This document shows, one piece after another, positions 16,144 through 25,257 of a stretch of 64,000 bases of DNA. Within the stretch, counting starts at the first letter, position 1, and each line of letters begins with the position of its first letter. Source of the stretch: SAR324 cluster bacterium. Lineage in GTDB: Bacteria > SAR324 > NAC60-12. The stretch covers positions 1-64,000 of the forward strand of contig JANQJU010000061.1 of assembly GCA_028281495.1 (NCBI GenBank). The letters run 5' to 3'. A model generated the notes under the pieces. It was not told the origin of the DNA and searched no databases. It worked only from the letters and a program-made list of their open reading frames with translations. The position numbers and the translations under genes are program-made.

Positions 16144-16951
16144 ACCGTTGTTGCGCTATATGGTGCAAGGGCAGTCACAGCCGCAGTTTATCACTCATAA
16201 TTTGAATCCGTCATCGAGGAGTTTAAAGACCATTGCCCAGGAGTTTTACCAGAACGCTCGGTTTTGTAAGGCGCGGAAGAATGGCATCTTTTTGTATCAT
16301 GAGATTCTGTCATTTGATCCTGAAGACTCCCTTGTGTTGACGGAAACGGCGTTGCGGGAACTGACTTTACGGTATTTGAAACTGAGGGCACCCCAAGCCA
16401 AAGCAGTGGCAGTGGTGCATACCGATACCGATTGTACTCATGTCCATATGATGATCTCGGCCAATGAGGTGGGGCGGTCGAAGAAGTTGCATGTCTCGCA
16501 GCAGCGGTATTTTTCCATTCGGCGAGAGTTGGAAGCGTTTCAGAAGGAGCGGTTTCCTGAGTTGAAACATTCGTTGGTGTTTGAGCATGGGGAACGCACG
16601 CAGAAGGTCAATGGACAATCCGAGGTTTCATTGCCAAAACAGTCGATTTCCCAATCATTGAAAGGTACCAGTAATGTTTTAGTATCTCGTAAAGAGGAGA
16701 TTCAGGCAGTCATTATTGATTGTCTAGAGAAGGCTGAGACGGAAGCCGAGTTACGATCAAAGCTCCAAAAATCGGGATTGCAATTGTATCGGCGGGGGAA
16801 AACATATGGTGTAAGGGATTTATTGGACATAACGCGTGGTAAACCTAAGGTTTATCGTCTAAAGAAATTAGGTGTAATAGAACGATTTCGTGAAAGGATA
16901 TGCCAATGGCATAGAGTAGAGCGAGACATCGTTTCCTATCGTCCCAGATAA
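16103..16951 (+). CDS. MobA/VirD2-type relaxase
   Basis: 282 residues. The N-terminal nuclease domain has the metal-binding box VVHTDTDCTHVHMMISANEV (His-x-Asp...His-x-His) and a candidate nucleophile Tyr in LLRYMVQG. The C-terminal part is short and basic. It would nick oriT and lead the strand into a recipient. At 282 residues it lacks the helicase or primase part of larger relaxases, matching the separate Toprim protein at 12621. No type IV secretion channel genes are visible, so the element is probably mobilizable, not self-transmissible. Confidence 0.85.
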   Translation: MIIRNLSRRSRSFEPLLRYMVQGQSQPQFITHNLNPSSRSLKTIAQEFYQNARFCKARKNGIFLYHEILSFDPEDSLVLTETALRELTLRYLKLRAPQAKAVAVVHTDTDCTHVHMMISANEVGRSKKLHVSQQRYFSIRRELEAFQKERFPELKHSLVFEHGERTQKVNGQSEVSLPKQSISQSLKGTSNVLVSRKEEIQAVIIDCLEKAETEAELRSKLQKSGLQLYRRGKTYGVRDLLDITRGKPKVYRLKKLGVIERFRERICQWHRVERDIVSYRPR

Positions 16952-17299
16952 AAGTTATATATTCTCAAATTTTGACTCTCCAAGTCCTTAGGTGTATGAA
17001 AATAGTCGAGCTTTGTAAGCTGTTACTTTGCTATCTCTAAGCAGCAAAAAACCAAATTATTATACAAAAACAACACTTTTGTTATAAATTCCACCACACA
17101 TAACTCACCAATCCTGACAACATTACCAAAATGACTGCTTTCATAAGTAGTTCCTAATTTTTTACTATAGTTTTATTTATTATTCTTTAAGAAAAAGTTG
17201 AAGTAACTATTGATGTTAGGTAAGATTCACTATTTACCTCCAGATAAAAAGCTCTCTAAGTATTTTTATATAGATTATCAACGCTAATATTGAGTTTAT
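16952..17299. other. AT-rich spacer before the qat operon
   Basis: About 350 bases with no gene. Base composition drops sharply compared with the relaxase gene, marking the edge of the inserted defence cargo. It presumably contains the qat promoter. Confidence 0.5.
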
Positions 17300-19096
17300 A
17301 TGTGGCCTGACAGAGAATCGGAAATTGATTATTTAAATTTTGGTGAAGTATCTGGCTTAGCTGTCGATATTTTGACATCTCCCGGAATGTTGCCCGTTTC
17401 TGTTGGAGTTTTTGGGGATTGGGGAGCCGGAAAATCATCCCTACTGAAACTCATCGAATCTCAGTTAGAAACTCAAGAGACCGCTTTTCTAATCGTCAGA
17501 TTCGATGCTTGGCTATACCAGGGATATGATGATGCACGATCCGCACTTTTGGAGGTGATCGCGACCCAAATCAATCAATCCGTAAAAGAAAATCAAAACC
17601 TCGTCGGCAAAACAAAAAAACTGCTCGAACACGCTGGTTTAATGCGGATGTTGGGATATTTCGCCGAAGCGGCGGCTGTTGCTTCTGGAATACCCACTGG
17701 TGGCATGATTTCGAAAACTCTTCAATCTGCACAAAAATTAATCGACGGTGATTCATTAGACGAAGGTGATGTTAAACAAGCCCGTGAGCTTGTTAGTAAA
17801 AGCAGTGATGAAATTAAAAACTTTCAGCAACATGAAAAGCCCACCACCCCTCCCCAACAGATTGATGATTTCCGCAAACTTTACAGTGAAGTTATTGCGG
17901 AACTCAATTGCCCTCTCGTAGTAATGATCGACAATTTGGACCGTTGCCTTCCAGCCAATATCATTCATACACTAGAAGCAATCCGCCTATTTTTATTTCT
18001 TCCCAACACAGCTTTTATTATTGCTGCCGATGAGGACATGATCCGTGGGGCAGTTAGCGAACATTTTAAAGGGGCTAGCGAGCGTCATCATATTGATTAT
18101 GTTGATAAACTGATCCAAGTCCCTATCCGACTTCCCAAACTAGGGGTCCGTGAGATCCGGGCTTATCTTTTCATGCTGTTTGCCTTGGAACAATTAGACG
18201 CTGATCTATTAGAAAAACTTCGGTGCAAGATTGAAGATTCGCTAAAAAATTCATGGAAAAGTGAACCCATCCAAACCAGTGATCTCCTTGAATTGATCAA
18301 AGCTTCACCAGAACAACGAGCGCATTTAAGCAACCAATTTGATCTAGCTGATCGAATGGCTCCTTTATTAGCCAACTCTCCTATTATCAAAGGTAACCCG
18401 CGTATTGTGAAACGATTACTCAATGTGGTGAAAATGCGGATGAAGACCGCTAAACGGAGGCAAATTCCTTTAGATGAAAATGTTCTTACCAAACTCGTTA
18501 TCTTTGAAAGGTGTGCAGGGCCACAAGCAACAGCGGATCTTTATCGATTGATCAATGCAGAGGGGGGAAGACCAGAGATCTTGAGCAATTTGGAAGCCAC
18601 CCAAAACAGTGGGCTCCCAAAGGGCAGCCCCGAAAGTTGGAGAAGCAACACACAAACGGAATCATTTATTCTCGATTGGGGACGTTTGGAACCGAATCTA
18701 AATTCTGTGGATCTGCGACCAGCCGTTTATCTGTCCCGTGAGACAATGCCTATTGGGGTTTCTTCAGCCAGTCTGTCATTCAAAGGAAGGCAAGTCTTAG
18801 AATTCTTGTTTAACGTCAAAAATGTATCATCCCCTACCGCGAAAAAAAATCTTTCCGATTTAGAAACGGAAGAATGTCCACTGGTAATGGATCTATTGAT
18901 CCGAAACTTACGCAAGGAGACGGAGTGGGAAAAGAAACCCTCTGGATTTGTAGGTGCGAGTTTACTTGCCGATCATTCAACAGAGGCCAGTATACAATTA
19001 AAAAAATTTGTGAAGAATTTGGAATCAAGTTTGAGGCCACAGCCCAAATGGATGAAGTTATTTTTAAAGGATTTCACTTGGTATCAGGATAATTAA
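17300..19096 (+). CDS. qatA: QatA: KAP-family P-loop NTPase of the Qat defence system
   Basis: 598 residues. The KAP-family NTPase shows Walker A GDWGAGKS (39-46) and Walker B VVMIDNLDRC (about 205-214), with the family's hydrophobic segment (about 110-140). It is the first gene of a tight four-gene operon: its TAA overlaps the qatB ATG by one base. The order KAP ATPase, unknown protein, QueC-like and TatD-like is the Qat anti-phage system known from experimental screens. The ATPase is assumed to be the sensor or power unit; the mechanism is not known to me. Confidence 0.9.
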   Translation: MWPDRESEIDYLNFGEVSGLAVDILTSPGMLPVSVGVFGDWGAGKSSLLKLIESQLETQETAFLIVRFDAWLYQGYDDARSALLEVIATQINQSVKENQNLVGKTKKLLEHAGLMRMLGYFAEAAAVASGIPTGGMISKTLQSAQKLIDGDSLDEGDVKQARELVSKSSDEIKNFQQHEKPTTPPQQIDDFRKLYSEVIAELNCPLVVMIDNLDRCLPANIIHTLEAIRLFLFLPNTAFIIAADEDMIRGAVSEHFKGASERHHIDYVDKLIQVPIRLPKLGVREIRAYLFMLFALEQLDADLLEKLRCKIEDSLKNSWKSEPIQTSDLLELIKASPEQRAHLSNQFDLADRMAPLLANSPIIKGNPRIVKRLLNVVKMRMKTAKRRQIPLDENVLTKLVIFERCAGPQATADLYRLINAEGGRPEILSNLEATQNSGLPKGSPESWRSNTQTESFILDWGRLEPNLNSVDLRPAVYLSRETMPIGVSSASLSFKGRQVLEFLFNVKNVSSPTAKKNLSDLETEECPLVMDLLIRNLRKETEWEKKPSGFVGASLLADHSTEASIQLKKFVKNLESSLRPQPKWMKLFLKDFTWYQDN

Positions 19097-20022
19097 TGGG
19101 AACATCAATATCGAGTCCAGGGTCATCCGGCAATTCGCCTCTACTTCCTCCCTGGCTACAACCTCCAGGACAGCCTCCTTCGGCACAACCTCCAGGACAG
19201 CCTCCCTCGGCGCAACCTCCAGGACAATCTCCGGTGCAATCTCCGGTGCAATCTCCAGGGCAGCCTCCAGGACAGCCTCCCTCGGCGCAACCTCCAGGAC
19301 AGCCTCCTTCGACACAACCTCCTTCGGCGCAACCTCCCTCGGCGCAACCTCCAGGACGGCCACCTTCTTTGCCTAGCAAAAATGTCAAAGCCGACTATAG
19401 GCCTTACCGAAGAGCAATGGGGAGGCTTCTCAGTGGTGGTGGTGGTGGTTTAAAATCCGCATTGAAAAAATATGCAGGTGGGACTGGTGGCTCCAGTATT
19501 GCCATCACTCGAATGCAAAATATTGTTACAGCAGGAACGGGTTTACACGATACGCTGAGCCAAACCCCAGGCAATCGACAAGCCGTCAACCTCCGCAATC
19601 TTACTGGGATGGATTGTGAGACTGCTATTGAGAAGATTACGCGGGAATTGACACCGGTTGGTGGAGATGCAGACACAATCCGTGCGGCGATGAATCATGC
19701 CTTGTCTAACGCCTTAGAGGGAGTGGAGAACTTTGATGAAAATGCAATTACAGAAGATATCATTGTTGAGATCATGATCGAATACTTAAGTGATAGTATC
19801 TTTCAAGGAATCATCAGAGAATCGAGTGGAGCTTTTGAAAAAGCCGACAGTCCGCTTAGGCAGGTCAAAATAGAAAATGAACTCAGAGAGGTAATCCGAG
19901 TTGATGTGGATCGTCAAATGAAACCGCTGATTGACGGCAATATTCGGACATTTAGCTTAAGCCGAATAGAAAGCTTACAAAACACCGTCATTAAGAACGT
20001 TTGGGAAGTGTGGGAGGACTAA
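19096..20022 (+). CDS. qatB: QatB with Pro-rich repeat region
   Basis: 308 residues. Residues about 15-95 are a low-complexity run of QPPGQPPSA-type units encoded by near-identical DNA repeats (about 19150-19370), which could expand or contract. The rest (from KADYRPYRRAMGRLLSG, then GSSIAITRMQN) resembles QatB, an essential Qat component of unknown function. It overlaps both neighbours by a single base (TAATG), a sign of translational coupling. The long Pro-rich linker is unusual. Confidence 0.85.
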   Translation: MGTSISSPGSSGNSPLLPPWLQPPGQPPSAQPPGQPPSAQPPGQSPVQSPVQSPGQPPGQPPSAQPPGQPPSTQPPSAQPPSAQPPGRPPSLPSKNVKADYRPYRRAMGRLLSGGGGGLKSALKKYAGGTGGSSIAITRMQNIVTAGTGLHDTLSQTPGNRQAVNLRNLTGMDCETAIEKITRELTPVGGDADTIRAAMNHALSNALEGVENFDENAITEDIIVEIMIEYLSDSIFQGIIRESSGAFEKADSPLRQVKIENELREVIRVDVDRQMKPLIDGNIRTFSLSRIESLQNTVIKNVWEVWED

Positions 20023-21347
20023 TGATAGATGTAGTAGATATAGTAGACGTTGTCGTCGATCATAATCCAGATAGACTCCCAGACAAATCGAAATCCGTCA
20101 TACCGGTACAGCTTTATGATGTTATGAAACGAGATCCCCGAGTTTCGGTCATTGGACGACCAGTTCTCGATCTGGTGAAACGGTTGGGGGTTTCTATATC
20201 ACCAATAGCTTTTGATTTATTGACGTTGTCTCTCGCGATCACTGCTGCGGACACCTTTGTATCTCGCAAAGATGTGTATGGAGGATGGATCCGAAACATC
20301 CGTTTACGGGTGCCGTTGTTGGAATCTGCAAAGTGGCAAACGCATGTTGATATTTTAACCAGGGCCTTAAATTTTTTAAGTGGAGACGTGTGGCATATCG
20401 AAATCAGGAGTGGTGATCTTCCCCCTCCTCAACCCTACCCAGCAAAAAACAACCGAAAAATGACTCCCCTCGAAAATCTCGATTGTGTTTGCTTGTTTTC
20501 CGGTGGACTCGATAGCACAACCGGAGCGATTGACCTTTTGTCACAACGCCACTCCCCATTGTTAGTTAGTCATGCCTATACCGGGGATCAAGGACATCAA
20601 AAAAAGGTAGCTAGGCAACTGAATGGAAATTTTTCGCACTTTGCAGTGAATGCAAGTCCCAAATCTGTGAGCAAAAATACCGATATCATGATGCGGACAC
20701 GCAGCTTCAATTTTCTCGCCTTGGGTGCGGTGGGAGCTAATGCTATTGCACAAAAAAATCAATTAGACCAAGTTACTCTTTTTATTCCAGAAAATGGATT
20801 TATCTCGTTAAATGTACCACTCACTCCGCGACGTATTGGGGCGTTTAGCACCCGGACCACCCACCCGTATTTTATTGAATTGATGCAATCGTTGTTTAAA
20901 GTCATTGGCCTCAACACTACGATATCGAACCCCTATTGCTTTAAAACCAAAGGCGAAATGTTTCAACAATGTTATAACCCAGACTTACTAAAAGCAGTCA
21001 TTGGAGACACAGTATCCTGTAGTAAATGGAAGCGTAAACACAAAGCATGTGGACGTTGTGTACCTTGTTTAATTCGTCGCTCCGCGTTGCACAAAGCAGG
21101 AATCGCCGAACGGGTGGAATATCTGACTCTGAATTTGCATCAGGTGATTGCAGAGCCGAAAATTCGCGACGATTTGTTTGCTATGATCGGGGCCATTATC
21201 CGTTTACCTCAAAGTAACATCGGATCATGGATTTCAGAAAACGGTCCCATTTCACTCGATAAAACTATTCGGGAGCAATACAAATCAGTTTTTGTAAGAG
21301 GTTTAAACGAGGTCGAAACGTTTTTACGATCTGAGAAAGTGCTCTAA
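20022..21347 (+). CDS. qatC: QatC: QueC-like nucleotide-modifying enzyme
   Basis: 441 residues. It has the PP-loop motif LFSGGLDSTTGA (about 158-169), as in the 7-cyano-7-deazaguanine synthase QueC, and a zinc-binding cluster C-SKWKRKHKA-C-GRC-VPC near residues 333-349. The N-terminal 150 residues are extra relative to QueC. In Qat it is thought to modify a nucleobase or a protein terminus. The start was chosen at the ATG overlapping the qatB stop. Confidence 0.9.
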   Translation: MIDVVDIVDVVVDHNPDRLPDKSKSVIPVQLYDVMKRDPRVSVIGRPVLDLVKRLGVSISPIAFDLLTLSLAITAADTFVSRKDVYGGWIRNIRLRVPLLESAKWQTHVDILTRALNFLSGDVWHIEIRSGDLPPPQPYPAKNNRKMTPLENLDCVCLFSGGLDSTTGAIDLLSQRHSPLLVSHAYTGDQGHQKKVARQLNGNFSHFAVNASPKSVSKNTDIMMRTRSFNFLALGAVGANAIAQKNQLDQVTLFIPENGFISLNVPLTPRRIGAFSTRTTHPYFIELMQSLFKVIGLNTTISNPYCFKTKGEMFQQCYNPDLLKAVIGDTVSCSKWKRKHKACGRCVPCLIRRSALHKAGIAERVEYLTLNLHQVIAEPKIRDDLFAMIGAIIRLPQSNIGSWISENGPISLDKTIREQYKSVFVRGLNEVETFLRSEKVL

Positions 21348-21350
21348 GTG

Positions 21351-22091
21351 ATGATCGACTTACATTGCCATTTGGATTTATACCCCAATCCGCATGAAGT
21401 GATTCGCCAGTGCAGAGATTTGGGAATTTACGTTCTCTCCGTCACTACGACCCCGCAAGCTTGGCATGGTAACACTCGAATCGTAGAAGGGTGCAATCGT
21501 ATCCGCACCGCCTTGGGTTTGCATCCCCAGTTGGCACATGAGCGTTATTCAGAACTGGATCTATTTGATGAGTTGTTGCCCTTGGCAATTAGGTACGTCG
21601 GAGAAATCGGTCTGGAGGGGAGTCGAGATTGGAAGCCTTTTGCTGACATCCAAATCACCGTGTTTCGTCATATTTTGCAATCTGTGACAAAAGCCGGAGG
21701 GCGCATACTTTCCATCCATAGCCGTGCAGCTGTCGATGCTGTCCTAGATCACCTGGCTGAATATCCTCAAGTAGGGATTCCAGTCCTACACTGGTTCAGC
21801 GGTAACAAAACCCAGCTTACCAAAGCTATTGATATGGGTTGTTGGTTTTCCGTCAATCCGGCCATGCTTCGCAGCAAAAAAGGAGCCTTGTTGGTTCAAC
21901 AGGTTCCATTAGATCGAATCCTAACTGAAACCGATGGTCCATTTGCTAAACATAACAAAAATTCATTGATGCCATGGGATGTTAAAATCGCCGAATCGCA
22001 ACTTTCGCAACTCTGGCAAATACCTGAAGAAGAGGTAGTTAATCGATTGCATTCAAATTTTAAAAATCTGCTCAATCTAATAGAAAAATGA
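21351..22091 (+). CDS. qatD: QatD: TatD-like metal-dependent DNase
   Basis: 246 residues of TatD fold with its metal ligands in place: DLHCHLD (His-x-His), GEIGLEG (Glu), LSIHSR (His), VLHWFSG (His) and TETDGPF (Asp). It closes the qat operon. The ATG at 21351 gives the canonical MIDLHCH start; a GTG three bases earlier is possible. The likely role is the nuclease effector or processing enzyme of the defence system. Confidence 0.9.
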   Translation: MIDLHCHLDLYPNPHEVIRQCRDLGIYVLSVTTTPQAWHGNTRIVEGCNRIRTALGLHPQLAHERYSELDLFDELLPLAIRYVGEIGLEGSRDWKPFADIQITVFRHILQSVTKAGGRILSIHSRAAVDAVLDHLAEYPQVGIPVLHWFSGNKTQLTKAIDMGCWFSVNPAMLRSKKGALLVQQVPLDRILTETDGPFAKHNKNSLMPWDVKIAESQLSQLWQIPEEEVVNRLHSNFKNLLNLIEK

Positions 22092-22269
22092 CTTATTAAG
22101 AGTCGAAAATGATACTTGGGGAACTGTTGATTTCATCAGAATTCTACGATTGACCAAGCAAAGACATACGCATATGTCAAAGTCGTTCTAACGAGACTTT
22201 TGATATGAACTAAATGAATGGCAGCATTGTTTGAGTTCTCACATATAAGCCTACCTTTTTAGCCAACGT

Positions 22270-23721
22270 CTAGGTAGCCGTGGAAATTTCTAAGTATTCC
22301 ACTTGCTGTAACTGGATATTTTTTTTCGTTGAGTATGGAACCTGTACTGTCCTACCAAGCAACCTCCTGTTCATAAAATACGGTTGTTTCTTGCCCTTGA
22401 TCGGTGGGTTATTCGTATTGAGCAACACGTATTCATCTTCATACAACTGCCTCAAGTCTTCGGAACGTAATAAAGGTACAGCTAGCTTTCGTGGCTTTCC
22501 GTGGTCGATTATGGTTTCGGTAGTGGTGCCCAGTGTAGTGGCGACCTTCCGGCACGCCTCTCCTTCCAGTCCCCCATAAAACAACTTGTTGCCACAGCCC
22601 CCGCCATAAATCGTTTGCGCATGGTTGGGGCCGTAGGTTGCGTTCAACTGTGACAGGTCTTGGATGATCATGGCAATCGGCATCCGTCGTTTGCGGGATA
22701 CCGTGATGGTGTGGGGAAAGTTCAGGATCTCGCCACAGGCATTGGTGAACTCATCCATAAAGAAGTACACCGCTTCACCTGGTTGTTGTGTCGGTCCCCA
22801 GAGGGTGTGGGCATTTTCGATACAGGTCTCGAATAAGGCCGAGAAAGTAAGGTTCATGAGGAGGGAAAAGTAAGCTACGCGGTGTTCGGGGACGATGAGG
22901 TACAGGATGGTTTTGCGTTGACGGAAGGCATTGAGGTCGAGGGTGTGGTCAGCAGTCAAGGCGGCAATCTGGGGATCACTCCACAAGTCCAAGGCAGCTC
23001 GTGCGGTGGAGAGCGTGTTGAGCAATACCCGGCTGTCTTGCTGGATGAAGGCTTGGTATTCGGCTTGGAGCGGTGGAGTGAGGTGAGATTTCATCCATTG
23101 GTCTATGGTTTTGTGATGCCCACCTAGATGGTTCAGCACCCAGCGCACATTGGCCAGATTACGGTAGTGGGTGTCTTCTTGGTCTGTTAAAGCCGCCATC
23201 ACCAGATAGAGGATGTTGCTGGCTTGGGTCACCCAGAACTGATCCTGAGGACCACTATTGTGACGGGCTAAAATGGTGGCGATTTGTTTGAGGCTTTGGT
23301 GGTCTTGACGGAAGGCTTGCAGCACATTGAAGCGGATCGAATGGCTCAGATCGGTTGGGTTGAAGACCAACACCTGATACCCCCGGTCGGCCATATGGCC
23401 GCTGGTTTTGGTGAAAATCTCTCCACTGGGGTCGGTGGTCACTACAGAGCCGGAGCAGCGCAGGACGTTTTCGATGATGAAGGACGAGGTTTTGTACATT
23501 CCGGTCGGTGCCACCAGTAGGAGGTTCTTTTCACTTTCTTGTTGGGAGAGGCGTTGCGTTCGCCCCCACCGGGTTTTGCCCACGATGAAGCCTCGGTGTT
23601 GAGGCGAGAGGAAAAACAACCGTTCCCAGAATCCCATATACTGGGCTGAGCCGTGGGGTTGTCTTTGAGAGCGGAACCATTGAAAACGCAGCAGACGTTT
23701 GAGGTCTGGATTCATGAGCAT
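22270..23721 (-). CDS. VirD4/TraG-type coupling protein
   Basis: 483 residues. It has a Walker A-like LLVAPTGMYKTSS, in which the usual G-S-G-K core reads G-M-Y-K, Walker B AVYFFMDEFTN, and TraG-type segments VVTTDPSGEIF, LVFNPTDLS and ARHNSGPQDQFWVTQASNIL. The N-terminal membrane anchor of VirD4 is absent, so it resembles the soluble TraG-like couplers of mobilizable elements. It would bring the relaxase-DNA complex to a helper channel. An 11-bp-period CTTAAAA site lies 70 bp upstream. Confidence 0.85.
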   Translation of the reverse strand: MLMNPDLKRLLRFQWFRSQRQPHGSAQYMGFWERLFFLSPQHRGFIVGKTRWGRTQRLSQQESEKNLLLVAPTGMYKTSSFIIENVLRCSGSVVTTDPSGEIFTKTSGHMADRGYQVLVFNPTDLSHSIRFNVLQAFRQDHQSLKQIATILARHNSGPQDQFWVTQASNILYLVMAALTDQEDTHYRNLANVRWVLNHLGGHHKTIDQWMKSHLTPPLQAEYQAFIQQDSRVLLNTLSTARAALDLWSDPQIAALTADHTLDLNAFRQRKTILYLIVPEHRVAYFSLLMNLTFSALFETCIENAHTLWGPTQQPGEAVYFFMDEFTNACGEILNFPHTITVSRKRRMPIAMIIQDLSQLNATYGPNHAQTIYGGGCGNKLFYGGLEGEACRKVATTLGTTTETIIDHGKPRKLAVPLLRSEDLRQLYEDEYVLLNTNNPPIKGKKQPYFMNRRLLGRTVQVPYSTKKNIQLQQVEYLEISTAT

Positions 23722-23790
23722 CGGGGTTAAGGTGGTTGAACCGATCCAGTTTACCGAGTAGTCGTAGGTTGGCTAGTGGATTTTTATTCA

Positions 23791-23808
23791 TTTTAAGTGA
23801 ATTTTAAG
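23791..23808 (-). promoter_or_regulatory. CTTAAAA direct-repeat operator, site 4
   Basis: Read on the minus strand, two CTTAAAA boxes with TTCA between them (11-bp period). Together with the flank CAATGCTC, 27 positions match site 1 except one. It lies between the divergent coupling-protein gene and the 23868 gene, so it could control both. Confidence 0.7.
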
Positions 23809-23867
23809 GAGCATTGGGGGCAGGGATTTTTTAAGATAAGGCCGTTCTATTTTTTAACCAACTCTCT

Positions 23868-24104
23868 ATGAGACCTTTGAATGAAGTCGCGGCTTGGATC
23901 TATCGCGAGATTGCCAAAGCCCAAACCGAGTTGATCAAAGCCAATGATCAGGAGCAGCTTTGGTTGCATGTCCGGCTGTTTGTGCTCAACCAAGTGCTGG
24001 TGCAACTCAAACAAGCCGGACTCCGCCAAGAGAAACGCCAAAAACGTTCCATCCGTGGCGTTTGGAATCAAACTGATCTGGATACTTTGGATCAGTGGGA
24101 CTGA
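23868..24104 (+). CDS. Small helical protein
   Basis: 78 residues (MRPLNEVAAWIYREIAKAQT ...), predicted all-helical, with a basic C-terminal part (QEKRQKRSIRG). It is the first gene to the right of the divergent promoter carrying operator site 4. No family is recognised; a DNA-binding accessory role is possible. Confidence 0.55.
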   Translation: MRPLNEVAAWIYREIAKAQTELIKANDQEQLWLHVRLFVLNQVLVQLKQAGLRQEKRQKRSIRGVWNQTDLDTLDQWD

Positions 24105-24145
24105 TGGGCTGCAAGGGAGGAATTGTTATTTGTTAATTTGTTTGG

Positions 24146-24769
24146 ATGGAACAACTCTCCTTTGATGCTTGGTTGGCTGAACGCTCCTCAGAAACCATTG
24201 CTGAAACTTCTTTGGTACGTCCACTGTCGGTTCACGAGTCTTCTGATGCTGAGTTGCTTGGACGCTTAGGCATCGAAGTGGCGACACATCGGGGATCGAT
24301 TCATGAGTTGTTGCGTCCCCTGCAAGGTCAGAATGCTCGTGTGGATGCCTTCACCGAGTTGGTTCAACGCTATCTCCGCACTCCTCTTCCTAAAGGCACC
24401 ACGTTTGGCTGCCCTCACGACATCTTTGTCCATTACCAGTATCTGCGTGAGCTGAAACAAGAGCATTTCATCGTGGTGTTGCTCAATACCAAACATGAGG
24501 TGCAAGCCGAGGTTACCGTGGCGGTGGGAACATTGAATCGAACTGTGGTGGGGCCACGGGAGGTGTATTGCGAAGCCATCAAGCAGAGTGCCGCTGCCAT
24601 TGTCTGTTTGCACAACCATCCCTCAGGCGCGGCAGCGGCTTCGGAGCCGGATATCGAGATGACTCGGCGTTTGAAAAAAGTGGGTACGGTGGTGGGCATT
24701 CCTTTGCTCGATCATATCATCATCGGCGATGGGGCGTATGTGTCGATGGCGGATGAGCAGTGGATCTAA
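24146..24769 (+). CDS. radC: RadC-family JAB/MPN protein
   Basis: 207 residues with the RadC metallo-domain: VVLLNTKHEV, VCLHNHPSGAAAASEPDIEM (His-x-His ... Asp) and LLDHIIIGDG. The N-terminal helix-hairpin-helix part is degenerate. Such RadC-like proteins are frequent on plasmids and genomic islands beside DUF2958 and primase genes. Their role is unproven, and older ideas about DNA repair are not supported. Confidence 0.85.
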   Translation: MEQLSFDAWLAERSSETIAETSLVRPLSVHESSDAELLGRLGIEVATHRGSIHELLRPLQGQNARVDAFTELVQRYLRTPLPKGTTFGCPHDIFVHYQYLRELKQEHFIVVLLNTKHEVQAEVTVAVGTLNRTVVGPREVYCEAIKQSAAAIVCLHNHPSGAAAASEPDIEMTRRLKKVGTVVGIPLLDHIIIGDGAYVSMADEQWI

Positions 24770-24775
24770 CGATTG

Positions 24776-24930
24776 CTGGTTGGGGTTCCCCTGGGCTTAG
24801 AGCGGAACTGTTCTGCAAAGTTCGGGATTGCCTTGGGCAAACTCCCTTTTCAGAGATGGTTCTGAGAGGTCAGGTGTTGCCCCAATCAGGTTCTGTGCCT
24901 TGGCGCAGAGTCTCCATCACAAAGGACATT
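24776..24930 (+). ncRNA. Structured 5' leader of DUF2958 gene, copy 2
   Basis: Homologous to 14482-14640, which lies on the opposite strand in front of the other DUF2958 gene. It begins GGTTGGGGTTCCCCTGG and ends AAAGGAC before the ATG at 24931. Hairpins at TTGCC/GGCAA, TCAGA/TCTGA and CTGTGCC/GGCGCAG match hairpins of different sequence in copy 1. Confidence 0.6.
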
Positions 24931-25257
24931 ATGGCACTTGCAACACCACAGTTCGCCGCGTTGTTTGTCGATTATCCCTTTCACTCCCAAACCGGAGTGA
25001 CGGATCAATGGGTTTTGGCCAAACTGATTGATCCGTGTAGTTCCTTGATATGGTTGATCACCGAGTATGAACCCACCACTCACACCGCCTTTGGGTATGT
25101 GCGAGGTCTGTATGCCTATGAATTGGGGGTGTTTCCCTTGGCAGAACTGGAAACTTGGGAACGCCCTCGCGGATTGGAGATTGCACCAGACCCCGATTTC
25201 CAACCCATGCTCTTCAGTGCGGCCTTGGCACACTTGGCCGGAGGTGACCATGTCTGA
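24931..25257 (+). CDS. DUF2958-like protein, copy 2
   Basis: 108 residues from the ATG at 24931, which has AAAGGAC in front. KLIDPCSSLIWLITEYEPTT, AFGYVRGLYAYELGVFPLAE and LETWERPRGLEI match the DUF2958 layout closely. It overlaps the next gene by 8 bases, so the two are co-translated. Function unknown; typical of mobile-element backbones. Confidence 0.7.
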   Translation: MALATPQFAALFVDYPFHSQTGVTDQWVLAKLIDPCSSLIWLITEYEPTTHTAFGYVRGLYAYELGVFPLAELETWERPRGLEIAPDPDFQPMLFSAALAHLAGGDHV

